NCBI GenBank assembly: GCA_027485855.1
Contig: JAIXQD010000030.1
Location: 186,001-250,000 of the forward strand
Direction of reading: 5' to 3'
Length of the DNA: 64,000 nucleotides
From: Rickettsiales bacterium
GTDB lineage: Bacteria; Pseudomonadota; Alphaproteobacteria; G027485855
In this document: one piece after another, positions 43,131 to 50,523 of the stretch
Layout of the letters: each line of letters opens with the position of its first letter
Position numbering within the stretch: the stretch's first letter is position 1
Notes under the pieces: model-generated
Told to the model about the DNA's origin: nothing
Databases searched by the model: none
What the model saw: only the letters and a program-made list of their open reading frames with translations
Made by a program: the position numbers and the translations under genes

Positions 43131-43618
43131 TCTGGGCTCCGATGGTAAGTCAGCATCTGTGCATGATGGCGCAGCTGCGGTTGATTATGTTGCATGTAAA
43201 TGGGTGCCATTTGCGCCGGCATTTGCGCTGGTTGTGTTGCTTTATCACGCAAATAAATATGCAGGTTCGCGGTGAGCGGTGCATAGCTTAGGCCGCGAAA
43301 AAACCCGTAAAGCAGCGCCAGCCACAAGGGCAAGCCCGCCAGCGCTACGGGCGAAAAATCTTGCTGGCTCCATTGGTCGAGCTGTTGTTGATAATTGCTG
43401 TGCTGCTGGTTCAATGCCGCAGTCATTTGCCCATAGGCGGTAAATAAACTGAACAGACTATAAATAAGCAGCAAAAACAGACCGATGCCGATGTTATCGA
43501 TGTGCGCTATAGCAAAGAAAAACAGCCACATAGGCAGCAGCACAGCACCAAAAAGCAGCCCCACAATAGCGGCGCGTAAGCTAAGCATATGTATTTTGGC
43601 AAAATTTGAGCTTTCCAT
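43127..43618 (-). CDS. Three-helix membrane protein, first gene of the operon
   Basis: A 163-residue protein of unknown function. A hydrophobic hairpin (about 14-37 and 42-63) is followed by a glutamine-rich loop (AALNQQHSNYQQQLDQWSQQ, then DFSP) and a third helix (PLWLALLYGFFRGLSYAPL). The C-terminus is polar, with methionine, glutamine and histidine. DQWSQQDF matches the W-x2/3-D motif of the genes downstream and LSYAPL matches FYAPAL in the 187-residue protein. It ends in ATGA with that gene. It is divergent from the secreted protein at 43745, with about 125 bp between. Confidence 0.7.
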   Translation of the reverse strand: MESSNFAKIHMLSLRAAIVGLLFGAVLLPMWLFFFAIAHIDNIGIGLFLLLIYSLFSLFTAYGQMTAALNQQHSNYQQQLDQWSQQDFSPVALAGLPLWLALLYGFFRGLSYAPLTANLHIYLRDKATQPAQMPAQMAPIYMQHNQPQLRHHAQMLTYHRSPE

Positions 43619-43744
43619 GTCTTATTTTTAACAAATTGTTAGGCTAGTTACCAATGCGGAATTAGTTGCATCGGCAATGAGGGGCAATGTTAACCATTTT
43701 GCTGCATCTTAGTGGCAGATTTCGGCTTTAGCAGGATGATTAAA

Positions 43745-44746
43745 ATGAAAAAATTCAAACTTACGCATCATCTTTCGGCTTTTGGTTTATTGCTGGCGCT
43801 GCTGTTAGCTCCGGCACAGCTTATGGCGCAAGAATTGCTACCCGACCCTATCGATGATTGGCAGCGGCCAAAACTAAGCTTAGAGCAGCTTAATGATGTG
43901 GCCCCTTATCGCGAAATAATGAAACAATTTGGCGTGCCGCAATTGGTTATGGCTACATTTGGCGAAAATACGCAGCACTATGTTTTTGCGGGCCCCGATG
44001 ATTTGCCGGCCACAGCCCCCATGCAAGTTTCGGTGACGCGCAATTTGCAGCGTGAGGCCGATTATGCCAGCGCCAAAGCTGCGGCCGAAGCGATGCTGGC
44101 GGTCACCCGTGCGGCCTTGCCTGAGGGCGCCAAACTAGATGTGGCCGCAGGTGCTGAAGCGCCGCTGTTTTTAGTGCAAAATCCTGATGAGGCACCAAAC
44201 GATGCCAAGCTTTATTTTGTGCAAGAGCCCGGTGTGCTGACGCATATAGAGCTGCAAGCCAAAGAGGGCACGGCATTAAGTGATGCCGCGCTTGGCACAT
44301 TGCTAGAGCTTTATAATAAGCTACAGCAAAGCCAAAGCGTGGCCGAAAATGACCGTCATGTGCAGTGTGCCACCGAGCAAGCTTTGCCCAGCGACATTCC
44401 CTATGGCCGTTATGTGCGCAGTGCTGGCCGCTATGATGGTAATTTAGTCTTTGCGGCTTGCGCTGAGGGCGGCATGATATTTAAATTATCGGCGCGCGAG
44501 GGTTTTATTATCGGCCCCAATGACAACCCCAGAACCCCTGATGATTTTGAGCGCTTTGCCGAATTTAGCGGCTGGCTCAGCCGTACCGAAAAAGGCTGGC
44601 AATCTGAGGCACAAGATTGCGCCTTAGAGTTTGTCTTTGATGCCGATGTGGTGACAGTGCAACCAAAAAACGAGTCGCGCTGCGGCCCCTTTAGCCTTTT
44701 TGGCGAATATGGCTTTGCCGGCCGCGCGCCCAGCTCAGTTGAGTAG
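43745..44746 (+). CDS. Secreted or periplasmic protein with four cysteines, unknown function
   Basis: From the ATG at 43745 the protein has 333 residues. It opens with a clear signal peptide (MKKFKLTHHLSAFGLLLALL, ending AQLMAQ). The frame is open to 43712, but those residues do not fit a signal peptide and AGGA lies upstream of 43745. The mature protein has two halves: a first part with VAPYREIMKQFGVPQLVMAT, and a second with four cysteines (HVQCATEQ, VFAACAEGG, AQDCALEF, SRCGPF) that could form two disulfides. No family recognised. The last codons run into a four-copy 24-bp repeat. Confidence 0.75.
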   Translation: MKKFKLTHHLSAFGLLLALLLAPAQLMAQELLPDPIDDWQRPKLSLEQLNDVAPYREIMKQFGVPQLVMATFGENTQHYVFAGPDDLPATAPMQVSVTRNLQREADYASAKAAAEAMLAVTRAALPEGAKLDVAAGAEAPLFLVQNPDEAPNDAKLYFVQEPGVLTHIELQAKEGTALSDAALGTLLELYNKLQQSQSVAENDRHVQCATEQALPSDIPYGRYVRSAGRYDGNLVFAACAEGGMIFKLSAREGFIIGPNDNPRTPDDFERFAEFSGWLSRTEKGWQSEAQDCALEFVFDADVVTVQPKNESRCGPFSLFGEYGFAGRAPSSVE

Positions 44747-44827
44747 TTTGCTGCAAGCACAGTCGAATAGCGTGCGACGAGCACAGTTGAGTAGCGTGCG
44801 CCCAACGCAGTTGAATAGCCAGTTATA
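44732..44827. repeat. 24-bp tandem repeat, four copies, at the end of the secreted-protein gene
   Basis: Units start at 44732, 44756, 44780 and 44804, each built on AGCACAGTTGAGTAGCGTGC with changes. The first copy contains the gene's stop codon (GTT GAG TAG), and the later copies repeat that stop in the same frame. The array lies between convergent genes. Confidence 0.85.
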
Positions 44828-44849
44828 ACTGCTTTATAGGTTTTAGTTC

Positions 44850-46703
44850 CTATGCGGCCAAGCTGCGCTGCAACACATGACCCAGCCTTTGGGCAAAAGC
44901 ATGGGCATCTTGCACGCCATAGCCGGCCAGCAAACTAGCCTGATCGAACAGCAGCCATAAAGCCTCTTGCACCGACTCTGCGCCTTTTTCTTTTACTTGT
45001 GCCTGCAATTGCTGCACCAGCGCATGGCTGGGGTTAAGCTCTAAGATTCGCTTGCTGCTGGTTTGCATCTGCCCATGGGCCTTGAGCAATTTTTCAAGCC
45101 GTAAATCCATATCTTGCTCATCGGCCACCAAACAAACGGGGCTATCAGTCAGGCGCTGGCTTTCACGCACATCTTTAATGGCATCGGCCAAGAGTAACTT
45201 CGCCGCTGCAACCAAATCATCGATGCTGCCAGTGGCGGTGTCGGTTTTGTCTTTGGCTTTAATTTTTTCAAGGTCAGGCGTGCCACGGGTAATCGAGGCA
45301 AAAGCCTTGCCCTCATAGGTGCCTAAAGTTTGTGGCCAAAAATCATCGACGCTGTCGGTGAGTAACAGCACTTCAATGTTACGGGCCTTAAAGCCCTCTA
45401 GCTGCGGGTTTTGCTGCATTTGCGCCATATCTTCGCCAGTCAGATAATAGATTTGCGTTTGCTCGGGCGGCATGCGGCTGACATAATCGGCAAGGCTCAC
45501 GGGCGTATCGCTTTGGCTGCTGTGACAACGCAGCAAAGGCAGCAGCAATTCGCGCTGACTGTGATCTTCGTAAAGGCCCTCTTTTAAAACCGCGCCAAAA
45601 TTTTGCCAAACGGATAAATAAGCCTCGGGCTTGGTTTTGCTGAGCGTTTTTAGCTCGGCCAAAATTTTGCTGATGAGTGAGGTTTTTATTTTTGTCAGCA
45701 GCGGGTTGTTTTGCAAAATCTCGCGGCTGACATTGAGCGGTAAATCTTCGCTATCGACCACGCCACGCACAAAGCGCAGCCATGGCGGCAACAGCCCTGC
45801 CACTTTGTCGCTGATAAACATGCGCTTAACATAAAGCTTCACGCGGTTGTCGCGCGCGGGCTCAAATAAATCGAAGGGGCGGGCACCCGGCACAAACAGC
45901 AGCGCCCGATAATCGATGGTGCCTTCCGCATGCCAGTGCAAGGTCAGCGCGGGGTCATCGAAGGCCAGCGCGGTTGCTTGGTAAAATTGTTTGTAATCGG
46001 CCTCGCTGATACTGTTTTTGCTGCGGCACCACAGAGCTTCAGCGCTATTCAGGCGGTTGTCGCCCTCTTCGCCATAGTAAATGGGTAGCTGCAAATGGTT
46101 AGAATATTTTTGCACAATCTGCCGCAGGCGGGCTTCATCGGCAAAATCTAAGGCATCATCTTTAAGGCTGAGAATGACCCGCGTGCCTTGAGCAGGCGCG
46201 GCCTCATTGTCGGCGATAATTTCAAAACCTTCAGCGCCGCGACTTTCCCAGCGCCAGCCCTCGGCCTCGCCGGCTTTGCGGGTGAGCACGGTAACTTTAT
46301 CGGCCACCATAAAGGCCGAATAAAAGCCCACGCCAAATTGGCCAATCAGCTGACTGTCTTTTTTATTTTGCAGCGCCTCTAAAAATTTGGCCGTACCCGA
46401 GCGCGCCAAGGTGCCAAGATTATCAATCAGCTCTTGCTGGTTCATGCCGATGCCATTATCGCTGATAATCAGCAGCCTTTGCGCACGGTCGGGGATAAGC
46501 CTTACGGCCAGATTTTGCGCTTGTTTGGCAAGCCCCGCCTCTTGCTGGGCCGCAAGGCGCAATTTATCGCAGGCGTCAGCAGCATTGGCGATGAGCTCGC
46601 GTAAAAAAACCTCACGCTCGCTGTAAAGCGAATGGGTGACTAAATGCAGCAGGCGGGCAATATCGGCTTGATATTGAAATTGTTCGGTTTTGCTGTCTGA
46701 CAT
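44850..46703 (-). CDS. htpG: Chaperone HtpG (Hsp90)
   Basis: ATP-dependent Hsp90 chaperone. The N-terminal ATPase domain has FQYQADIARLLHLVTHSLYS, EREVFLRELIANAADACDKL, LLIISDNGIGMNQQELIDNL and QLIGQFGVGFYSAFMVADKV. The middle domain has LFVPGARPFDLFEPARDNRV and GVVDSEDLPLNVSREILQNN. The C-terminal domain ends in LGHVLQRSLAA. The frame is open to 46892, but the ATG at 46703 has AGGAG upstream and gives 617 residues, the normal length. Confidence 0.97.
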   Translation of the reverse strand: MSDSKTEQFQYQADIARLLHLVTHSLYSEREVFLRELIANAADACDKLRLAAQQEAGLAKQAQNLAVRLIPDRAQRLLIISDNGIGMNQQELIDNLGTLARSGTAKFLEALQNKKDSQLIGQFGVGFYSAFMVADKVTVLTRKAGEAEGWRWESRGAEGFEIIADNEAAPAQGTRVILSLKDDALDFADEARLRQIVQKYSNHLQLPIYYGEEGDNRLNSAEALWCRSKNSISEADYKQFYQATALAFDDPALTLHWHAEGTIDYRALLFVPGARPFDLFEPARDNRVKLYVKRMFISDKVAGLLPPWLRFVRGVVDSEDLPLNVSREILQNNPLLTKIKTSLISKILAELKTLSKTKPEAYLSVWQNFGAVLKEGLYEDHSQRELLLPLLRCHSSQSDTPVSLADYVSRMPPEQTQIYYLTGEDMAQMQQNPQLEGFKARNIEVLLLTDSVDDFWPQTLGTYEGKAFASITRGTPDLEKIKAKDKTDTATGSIDDLVAAAKLLLADAIKDVRESQRLTDSPVCLVADEQDMDLRLEKLLKAHGQMQTSSKRILELNPSHALVQQLQAQVKEKGAESVQEALWLLFDQASLLAGYGVQDAHAFAQRLGHVLQRSLAA

Positions 46704-46740
46704 TTTAATGGCTCCTGTAATGCTACCGTAACTTGGCCCC

Positions 46741-46774
46741 AGATATATGCGAGCCACAAAGCTTTTATGCAAGC
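46741..46774 (-). promoter_or_regulatory. Possible heat-shock (RpoH-type) promoter of htpG
   Basis: Minus strand: CTTGCA (46773-46768) is followed after about 17 bp by GCATATATCT (46750-46741), about 40 bp before the htpG start. CTTG plus a C/A-T-A-T -10 resembles alphaproteobacterial sigma-32 promoters. The match is partial. Confidence 0.35.
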
Positions 46775-46878
46775 CCCCCGCTTGCGTTACGGCCAAAAAA
46801 CCGCTTATATGGCGCAGTGTTTTTAGGTAAGAGTATTTATATATAAGTGTGTTTTGCCAAACTAAGGGGGGATTTAAC

Positions 46879-47589
46879 ATGAGCCACAGCAAAGTTTACA
46901 CCGATGCTAAAACGGCCCTTGCCGGATTGTTAAAAGATGGCCTAACCATCGCGTCAGGTGGTTTTGGTTTGTGCGGTATCCCTGAAAACTCAATTGCGGC
47001 CATCAAAGAGTCGAACGCCAAGGGCCTCACCTGCATCAGCAATAATTGCGGCATTGATGGTTTTGGTCTTGGTTTGCTGCTGGATAATGGCCAAATCAAA
47101 AAAATGATTTCGTCTTATGTGGGCGAAAATAAATTGTTCGAGCAGCTTTATTTATCGGGCAAGCTTGAGCTTGAATTTAACCCACAAGGCACTTTGGCCG
47201 AGCGTTTGCGCGCGGGTGGCTGCGGCATTGCGGGCTTCTATACCCGCACGGGCTATGGCACCGTGGTGGCCGAGGGCAAAGAGACCAAAAACTTTAATGG
47301 CGAGCATTATGTGCTTGAAACCGGCCTTGTGGCTGATATCTCTATTGTTAAAGCGTGGAAGGGCGATACCGATGGTAATTTGGTTTATCGCAAAACCTCG
47401 CGCAACTTTAACCCGCTGGTGGCCATGGCCGGCAAAGTGACCGTGGCCGAAGTGGAAGAGCTGGTGCCCGCCGGCAGCCTTGGCCCCGATGAAATTCATA
47501 CACCCGCTATTTTTGTGCAGCGTATTTATCAGGGCAAAGCCTATGAGAAGCGCATCGAAAATCGCACCGTCACCAAAAAAGCGGCCTAA
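46879..47589 (+). CDS. scoA: 3-oxoacid CoA-transferase subunit A
   Basis: Alpha subunit of succinyl-CoA:3-ketoacid CoA-transferase, which activates acetoacetate during ketone body or PHB breakdown. It has LTIASGGFGLCGIPENSIAA, NNCGIDGFGLGLLLDNGQIK and KMISSYVGENKLFEQLYLSG, plus LEFNPQGTLAERLRAGGCGI. From the ATG at 46879 (preceded by GGGGGGA) it has 236 residues, normal. The longer frame start at 46849 adds ten residues. Pairs with scoB 36 nt downstream. The phasin in this window fits PHB turnover. Confidence 0.94.
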   Translation: MSHSKVYTDAKTALAGLLKDGLTIASGGFGLCGIPENSIAAIKESNAKGLTCISNNCGIDGFGLGLLLDNGQIKKMISSYVGENKLFEQLYLSGKLELEFNPQGTLAERLRAGGCGIAGFYTRTGYGTVVAEGKETKNFNGEHYVLETGLVADISIVKAWKGDTDGNLVYRKTSRNFNPLVAMAGKVTVAEVEELVPAGSLGPDEIHTPAIFVQRIYQGKAYEKRIENRTVTKKAA

Positions 47590-47625
47590 ACTTTAAACCT
47601 AAACATAAATAAGGGAGATATTCCT

Positions 47626-48273
47626 ATGGCGTGGACAAGAGAAGATATGGCGGCGCGCGCGGCCTTGCACCTTAAAGATGGTTACTATGTTAATTTGGGC
47701 ATCGGTATTCCAACCCTTGTGGCCAATTACATTCCTAAGGGCATGAAAGTGACCTTGCACAGCGAAAATGGCATGCTGGGCGTGGGGGCTTTTCCGCTTG
47801 AGGGCACCGAAGACGCCGACATTATCAATGCTGGCAAGCAAACCGTTAGCGAAGTTGCCGGCACCAGCTATTTTGATAGCGCCATGAGCTTTGGCATGAT
47901 TAGAGGCGGCCATATCGACATTACTATTTTAGGTGCGCTGCAAGTAGCCGAAAATGGCGACTTAGCCAATTGGATGGTGCCCGGTAAAATGGTGAAAGGT
48001 ATGGGCGGCGCCATGGATTTGGTGGCAGGCGTTAAAAAAGTTGTGGTGATTATGGAGCACAACGCCAAAGATGGCAGCGCCAAGCTGGTTAAAAATTGCA
48101 GCCTGCCACTGACCGGCACAGCTGTGGTCGATTATGTGATTACCGATCTTGGCGAGTTTTCTATCGAGCCCGATGGTTTGCGTCTTGTGGCTTTAGCCAC
48201 AGGGGTGAGCCTTGATGAGGTGCGCGCCAAAACGGAAGCCAAGTTTGCGGTTGCGCAAAATCTTGCGGCCTAA
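47626..48273 (+). CDS. scoB: 3-oxoacid CoA-transferase subunit B
   Basis: Beta subunit carrying the catalytic glutamate. It shows [40 protein letters not shown] (Glu47 is the expected CoA-thioester glutamate), [20 protein letters not shown] and [20 protein letters not shown]. It has 215 residues, normal. GGGAG precedes the ATG. Together with scoA it forms the usual two-gene unit. Confidence 0.95.
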   Translation: MAWTREDMAARAALHLKDGYYVNLGIGIPTLVANYIPKGMKVTLHSENGMLGVGAFPLEGTEDADIINAGKQTVSEVAGTSYFDSAMSFGMIRGGHIDITILGALQVAENGDLANWMVPGKMVKGMGGAMDLVAGVKKVVVIMEHNAKDGSAKLVKNCSLPLTGTAVVDYVITDLGEFSIEPDGLRLVALATGVSLDEVRAKTEAKFAVAQNLAA

Positions 48274-48277
48274 CTTA

Positions 48278-48493
48278 ATGTTTCAGCATTTGCACCATGC
48301 GGGCGAAAGCTATTGGCAGCATTTGCGTGTGTGCTTGTGGGTGGCAGGCCAGCTATTGCTGGGGGCGTTTACGGTGGTGTTGCATGGGCTTTGTCCAGCG
48401 ATTTTTCCACGCGCCACCTCAGAGCGTATTGTGATGCTGGCCGATAAGCTGGAATTGCGGCGCGACCGCGTGCGGCGCCATGAGCATGAGTAA
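48278..48493 (+). CDS. DUF6356-type small membrane protein
   Basis: A 71-residue protein: a short N-terminus (MFQHLHHAGESYWQHLRVCL), one long hydrophobic helix (WVAGQLLLGAFTVVLHGLCP), then ATSERIVMLADKLELRRDRV. The H-x-ESYxxHL start and the HxLCPxxF...TS pattern match DUF6356 (from memory). Function is unknown. It starts 4 nt after the scoB stop and overlaps the FAD protein by 14 nt. Confidence 0.7.
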   Translation: MFQHLHHAGESYWQHLRVCLWVAGQLLLGAFTVVLHGLCPAIFPRATSERIVMLADKLELRRDRVRRHEHE

Positions 48494-49937
48494 TGTGCCA
48501 CCCAGTAACGGGGGCGCTGATATAGCAATAGTGGGTGGCGGTTTTGCCGCCATGGCTGTGCTGCAAGCAATCATCGAGCAAAAATTACCACCGCTGCATA
48601 TTATCGTTTTTGCGCCGCGGGGCCTGGCCAGCAGCATGGCGTATGATACGCCCTGCTTGGCGCATTTGCTCAATGTGCCCACGGGGCGTTTGGGACTTTC
48701 GGCGAACGCGCCGGAAGATTTTTTGGCCTGGTGCCGTGGCCGCTACAACCACGAGCTTGAGTCTTATAGTTTTGTGCCACGCGCTTGGTATGGCGAGTAT
48801 CTGCGCCTTTATGCTGAAGCTGTGCAAGCGCAAGCGCAGCAGCAAGGGCATAAGTTAGAAGTGCTGCGGGGCGCGGTTTCTGCCATTGCGCCTACAAGCA
48901 CGCCCGCCAACCCCGCAACTTATGCCATAAGCAGTGACGCAGGGCAGTTCTTGGCGCAGCACATTGTGCTGGCCACGGGGCCCAAGCCCGCAGCGCCATT
49001 GCCCAGCTCGGCCAATTTGGCGGCATCGGGGGCTGAGCATTATTTGCCCGATTTATGGCAAGCGGATAATTATCCTATTTTGCAGTCCATCGCCAAATTG
49101 GGGGCGCGGCAAGCAGGCAAGGCGCCGAGCGTGGCAATTATCGGCTCTGGTCTTACCGCGCTGGATGCCGTTTTATGGCTCGAAGAATTGGGCTTTACGG
49201 GCGAATATTTGCTGTGTAGCCGCCATGCGCTGTTGCCTTTACCACATGCGCCCAGTGCGGGTGGCGTGGCAACGTTAGTAGCGCCACCTGATATCAGTCG
49301 TTTAAGCATAGGCTTGCAGCAAATGCGCCAGGCCGTGCAAACGCGGGCAGGGGCCTATGCTTATGTCGATAGTTTGCGCGCGCAAACGCCGCAACTTTGG
49401 GCAGAGCTGGGTATATCCGGTCAGCGACAATTTTTGCGGCACTTGCTGCCTTATTGGAACCGCTTACGCCACAGAGCCGCGCCCGCCGCATGGCAAGTTC
49501 TGCCCCGTTTACAGCTGCAAGGCCGCCTGCGGCTGGTGCCGCAGCGTGTGGCCAGTATCAGCGCCAAGGCCAAGCAACTTACTTTGCATCTACCTAGCCA
49601 AAGCGCGCCAGAGCATAAAATTATGGTGGCGGGCGCTATAAGCTGTCGTGGTTGGAATTTGTCGGGCGATGTGGCCTATCTTCAGCCACTGATTAAAGCG
49701 GGGTTGTTGCAGCAACATGCTTTGGGTGGGTTGGTGCCGCGAGGCTCTGGCGGGGCTGAACCCGTCACTGGCCAGCACACGCAAGTGGCACCAAATATCT
49801 ATGCTTTAGGCTGTTTGCTGTGGGGCGCTTATTTTGAAAGTACCGCTATTCCTGAAATACGCGCTCAAGCCCAGCAAACGGCAGAAAATATAGCGCGCAC
49901 GCAGGCTAAACAGCTCGATTCGGCCAATTACTGCTAA
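48480..49937 (+). CDS. FAD/NAD(P)-binding oxidoreductase
   Basis: A 485-residue flavoprotein of the FAD-NAD(P)-binding (PF13454-like) group. The N-terminal dinucleotide loop is DIAIVGGGFAAMAVLQAIIE. The family feature AYDTPCLAHLLNVPTGRLGL follows, with a second loop PSVAIIGSGLTALDAVLWLE and a C-terminal NIYALGCLLWGAYFESTAIP with IRAQAQQTAENIA. The start is a duplicated ATGAGC/ATGAGT (48480 or 48486). The electron partner and substrate are unknown. It is probably co-transcribed with the DUF6356 gene. Confidence 0.8.
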   Translation: MSMSNVPPSNGGADIAIVGGGFAAMAVLQAIIEQKLPPLHIIVFAPRGLASSMAYDTPCLAHLLNVPTGRLGLSANAPEDFLAWCRGRYNHELESYSFVPRAWYGEYLRLYAEAVQAQAQQQGHKLEVLRGAVSAIAPTSTPANPATYAISSDAGQFLAQHIVLATGPKPAAPLPSSANLAASGAEHYLPDLWQADNYPILQSIAKLGARQAGKAPSVAIIGSGLTALDAVLWLEELGFTGEYLLCSRHALLPLPHAPSAGGVATLVAPPDISRLSIGLQQMRQAVQTRAGAYAYVDSLRAQTPQLWAELGISGQRQFLRHLLPYWNRLRHRAAPAAWQVLPRLQLQGRLRLVPQRVASISAKAKQLTLHLPSQSAPEHKIMVAGAISCRGWNLSGDVAYLQPLIKAGLLQQHALGGLVPRGSGGAEPVTGQHTQVAPNIYALGCLLWGAYFESTAIPEIRAQAQQTAENIARTQAKQLDSANYC

Positions 49938-50287
49938 ACACTAGCCGTAGTGGTTGAATAAAAGCAGAACCACCACATATCGGCCATAATTATTTATTAT
50001 GTAAATTGACAATTTTGCCTAAGTTGCTTGAAATTATGCGCCGCTGGCCATATAGTCCTCGCTTGTGCGTAATTAAAATATTGAATTCATTGATATTTTC
50101 TATTTTTGTTTACTTTTTCTTTATCTTTTTTTCTTGTTTTGCGCACAATTTTGCCGCATAGTTTAACTGTTCGGTGGTTTTAACGGTTTGTTAGGTTTTA
50201 TATTTTTCAAACTGTCTGATTTATTTTTTGGCTGTTTCGTTACCGATTTGCTGCAATTGGCGCAATCTTCTAACGTAAAGGGATGTG
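49938..50287. other. AT-rich 350-bp gene-free stretch
   Basis: Clearly richer in A and T than its surroundings. It contains an imperfect inverted repeat GTGGTT...AACCAC soon after the FAD gene and a TTGACA hexamer at 50006-50011 with only a weak -10 partner (TGAAAT, 17 bp on). No gene, RNA or mobile element recognised. It presumably carries the promoter for the two genes that follow. Confidence 0.5.
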
Positions 50288-50512
50288 ATGCCTTACTTCT
50301 GGCATGATTATCTTCCCATCGCCACTGCCTTGCGTCTGGAGCATCCGGACGCGGATGTATCAACATTGCCGCATGATAAGCTTCGTTTAATGGTGGTTGA
50401 GCTCGCCGATTTTGGCGATCAATCACAGCCGCCATCCGACCGCTGGTTGGATTTAATTTTATATGCTTGGATTAAACTAGTGCAGGACGATGTTCTGCAG
50501 GAAAGCGCATAA
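50288..50512 (+). CDS. IscX-like small acidic protein
   Basis: A 74-residue acidic helical protein. The pattern W-x3-L-x-IA-x2-L, then HPDADVSTLPHDKLRLMVVE and LADFGDQSQPPSDRWLDLIL followed by YAWI, matches IscX (YfhJ), which binds IscS and iron and tunes iron-sulphur cluster assembly. No isc genes are adjacent; instead it lies 11 nt upstream of an RNase J-like gene. AAAGGGA precedes the ATG at 50288 (a GTG at 50285 is possible but sits too close). The family call rests on the residue pattern only. Confidence 0.6.
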   Translation: MPYFWHDYLPIATALRLEHPDADVSTLPHDKLRLMVVELADFGDQSQPPSDRWLDLILYAWIKLVQDDVLQESA

Positions 50513-50523
50513 GGGAGCTTGCC

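Noticed and set aside
43712-43744. Upstream start for the secreted protein (11 extra residues)
   Set aside because: The extra residues precede a perfect signal peptide start at 43745, which has a better-placed AGGA site.
46704-46892. 63-residue N-terminal extension of HtpG
   Set aside because: It is upstream non-coding DNA in an open frame; the ATG at 46703 has a ribosome site and the family N-terminus.
49955-49980. GTGGTT...AACCAC inverted repeat after the FAD protein gene as a terminator
   Set aside because: Six-base stem, 12-nt loop and no T run.
50006-50034. TTGACA with TGAAAT at 17 bp as promoter for the IscX-like and RNase J-like genes
   Set aside because: The -10 hexamer is poor and it lies about 250 bp from the gene; in AT-rich DNA such matches are common.
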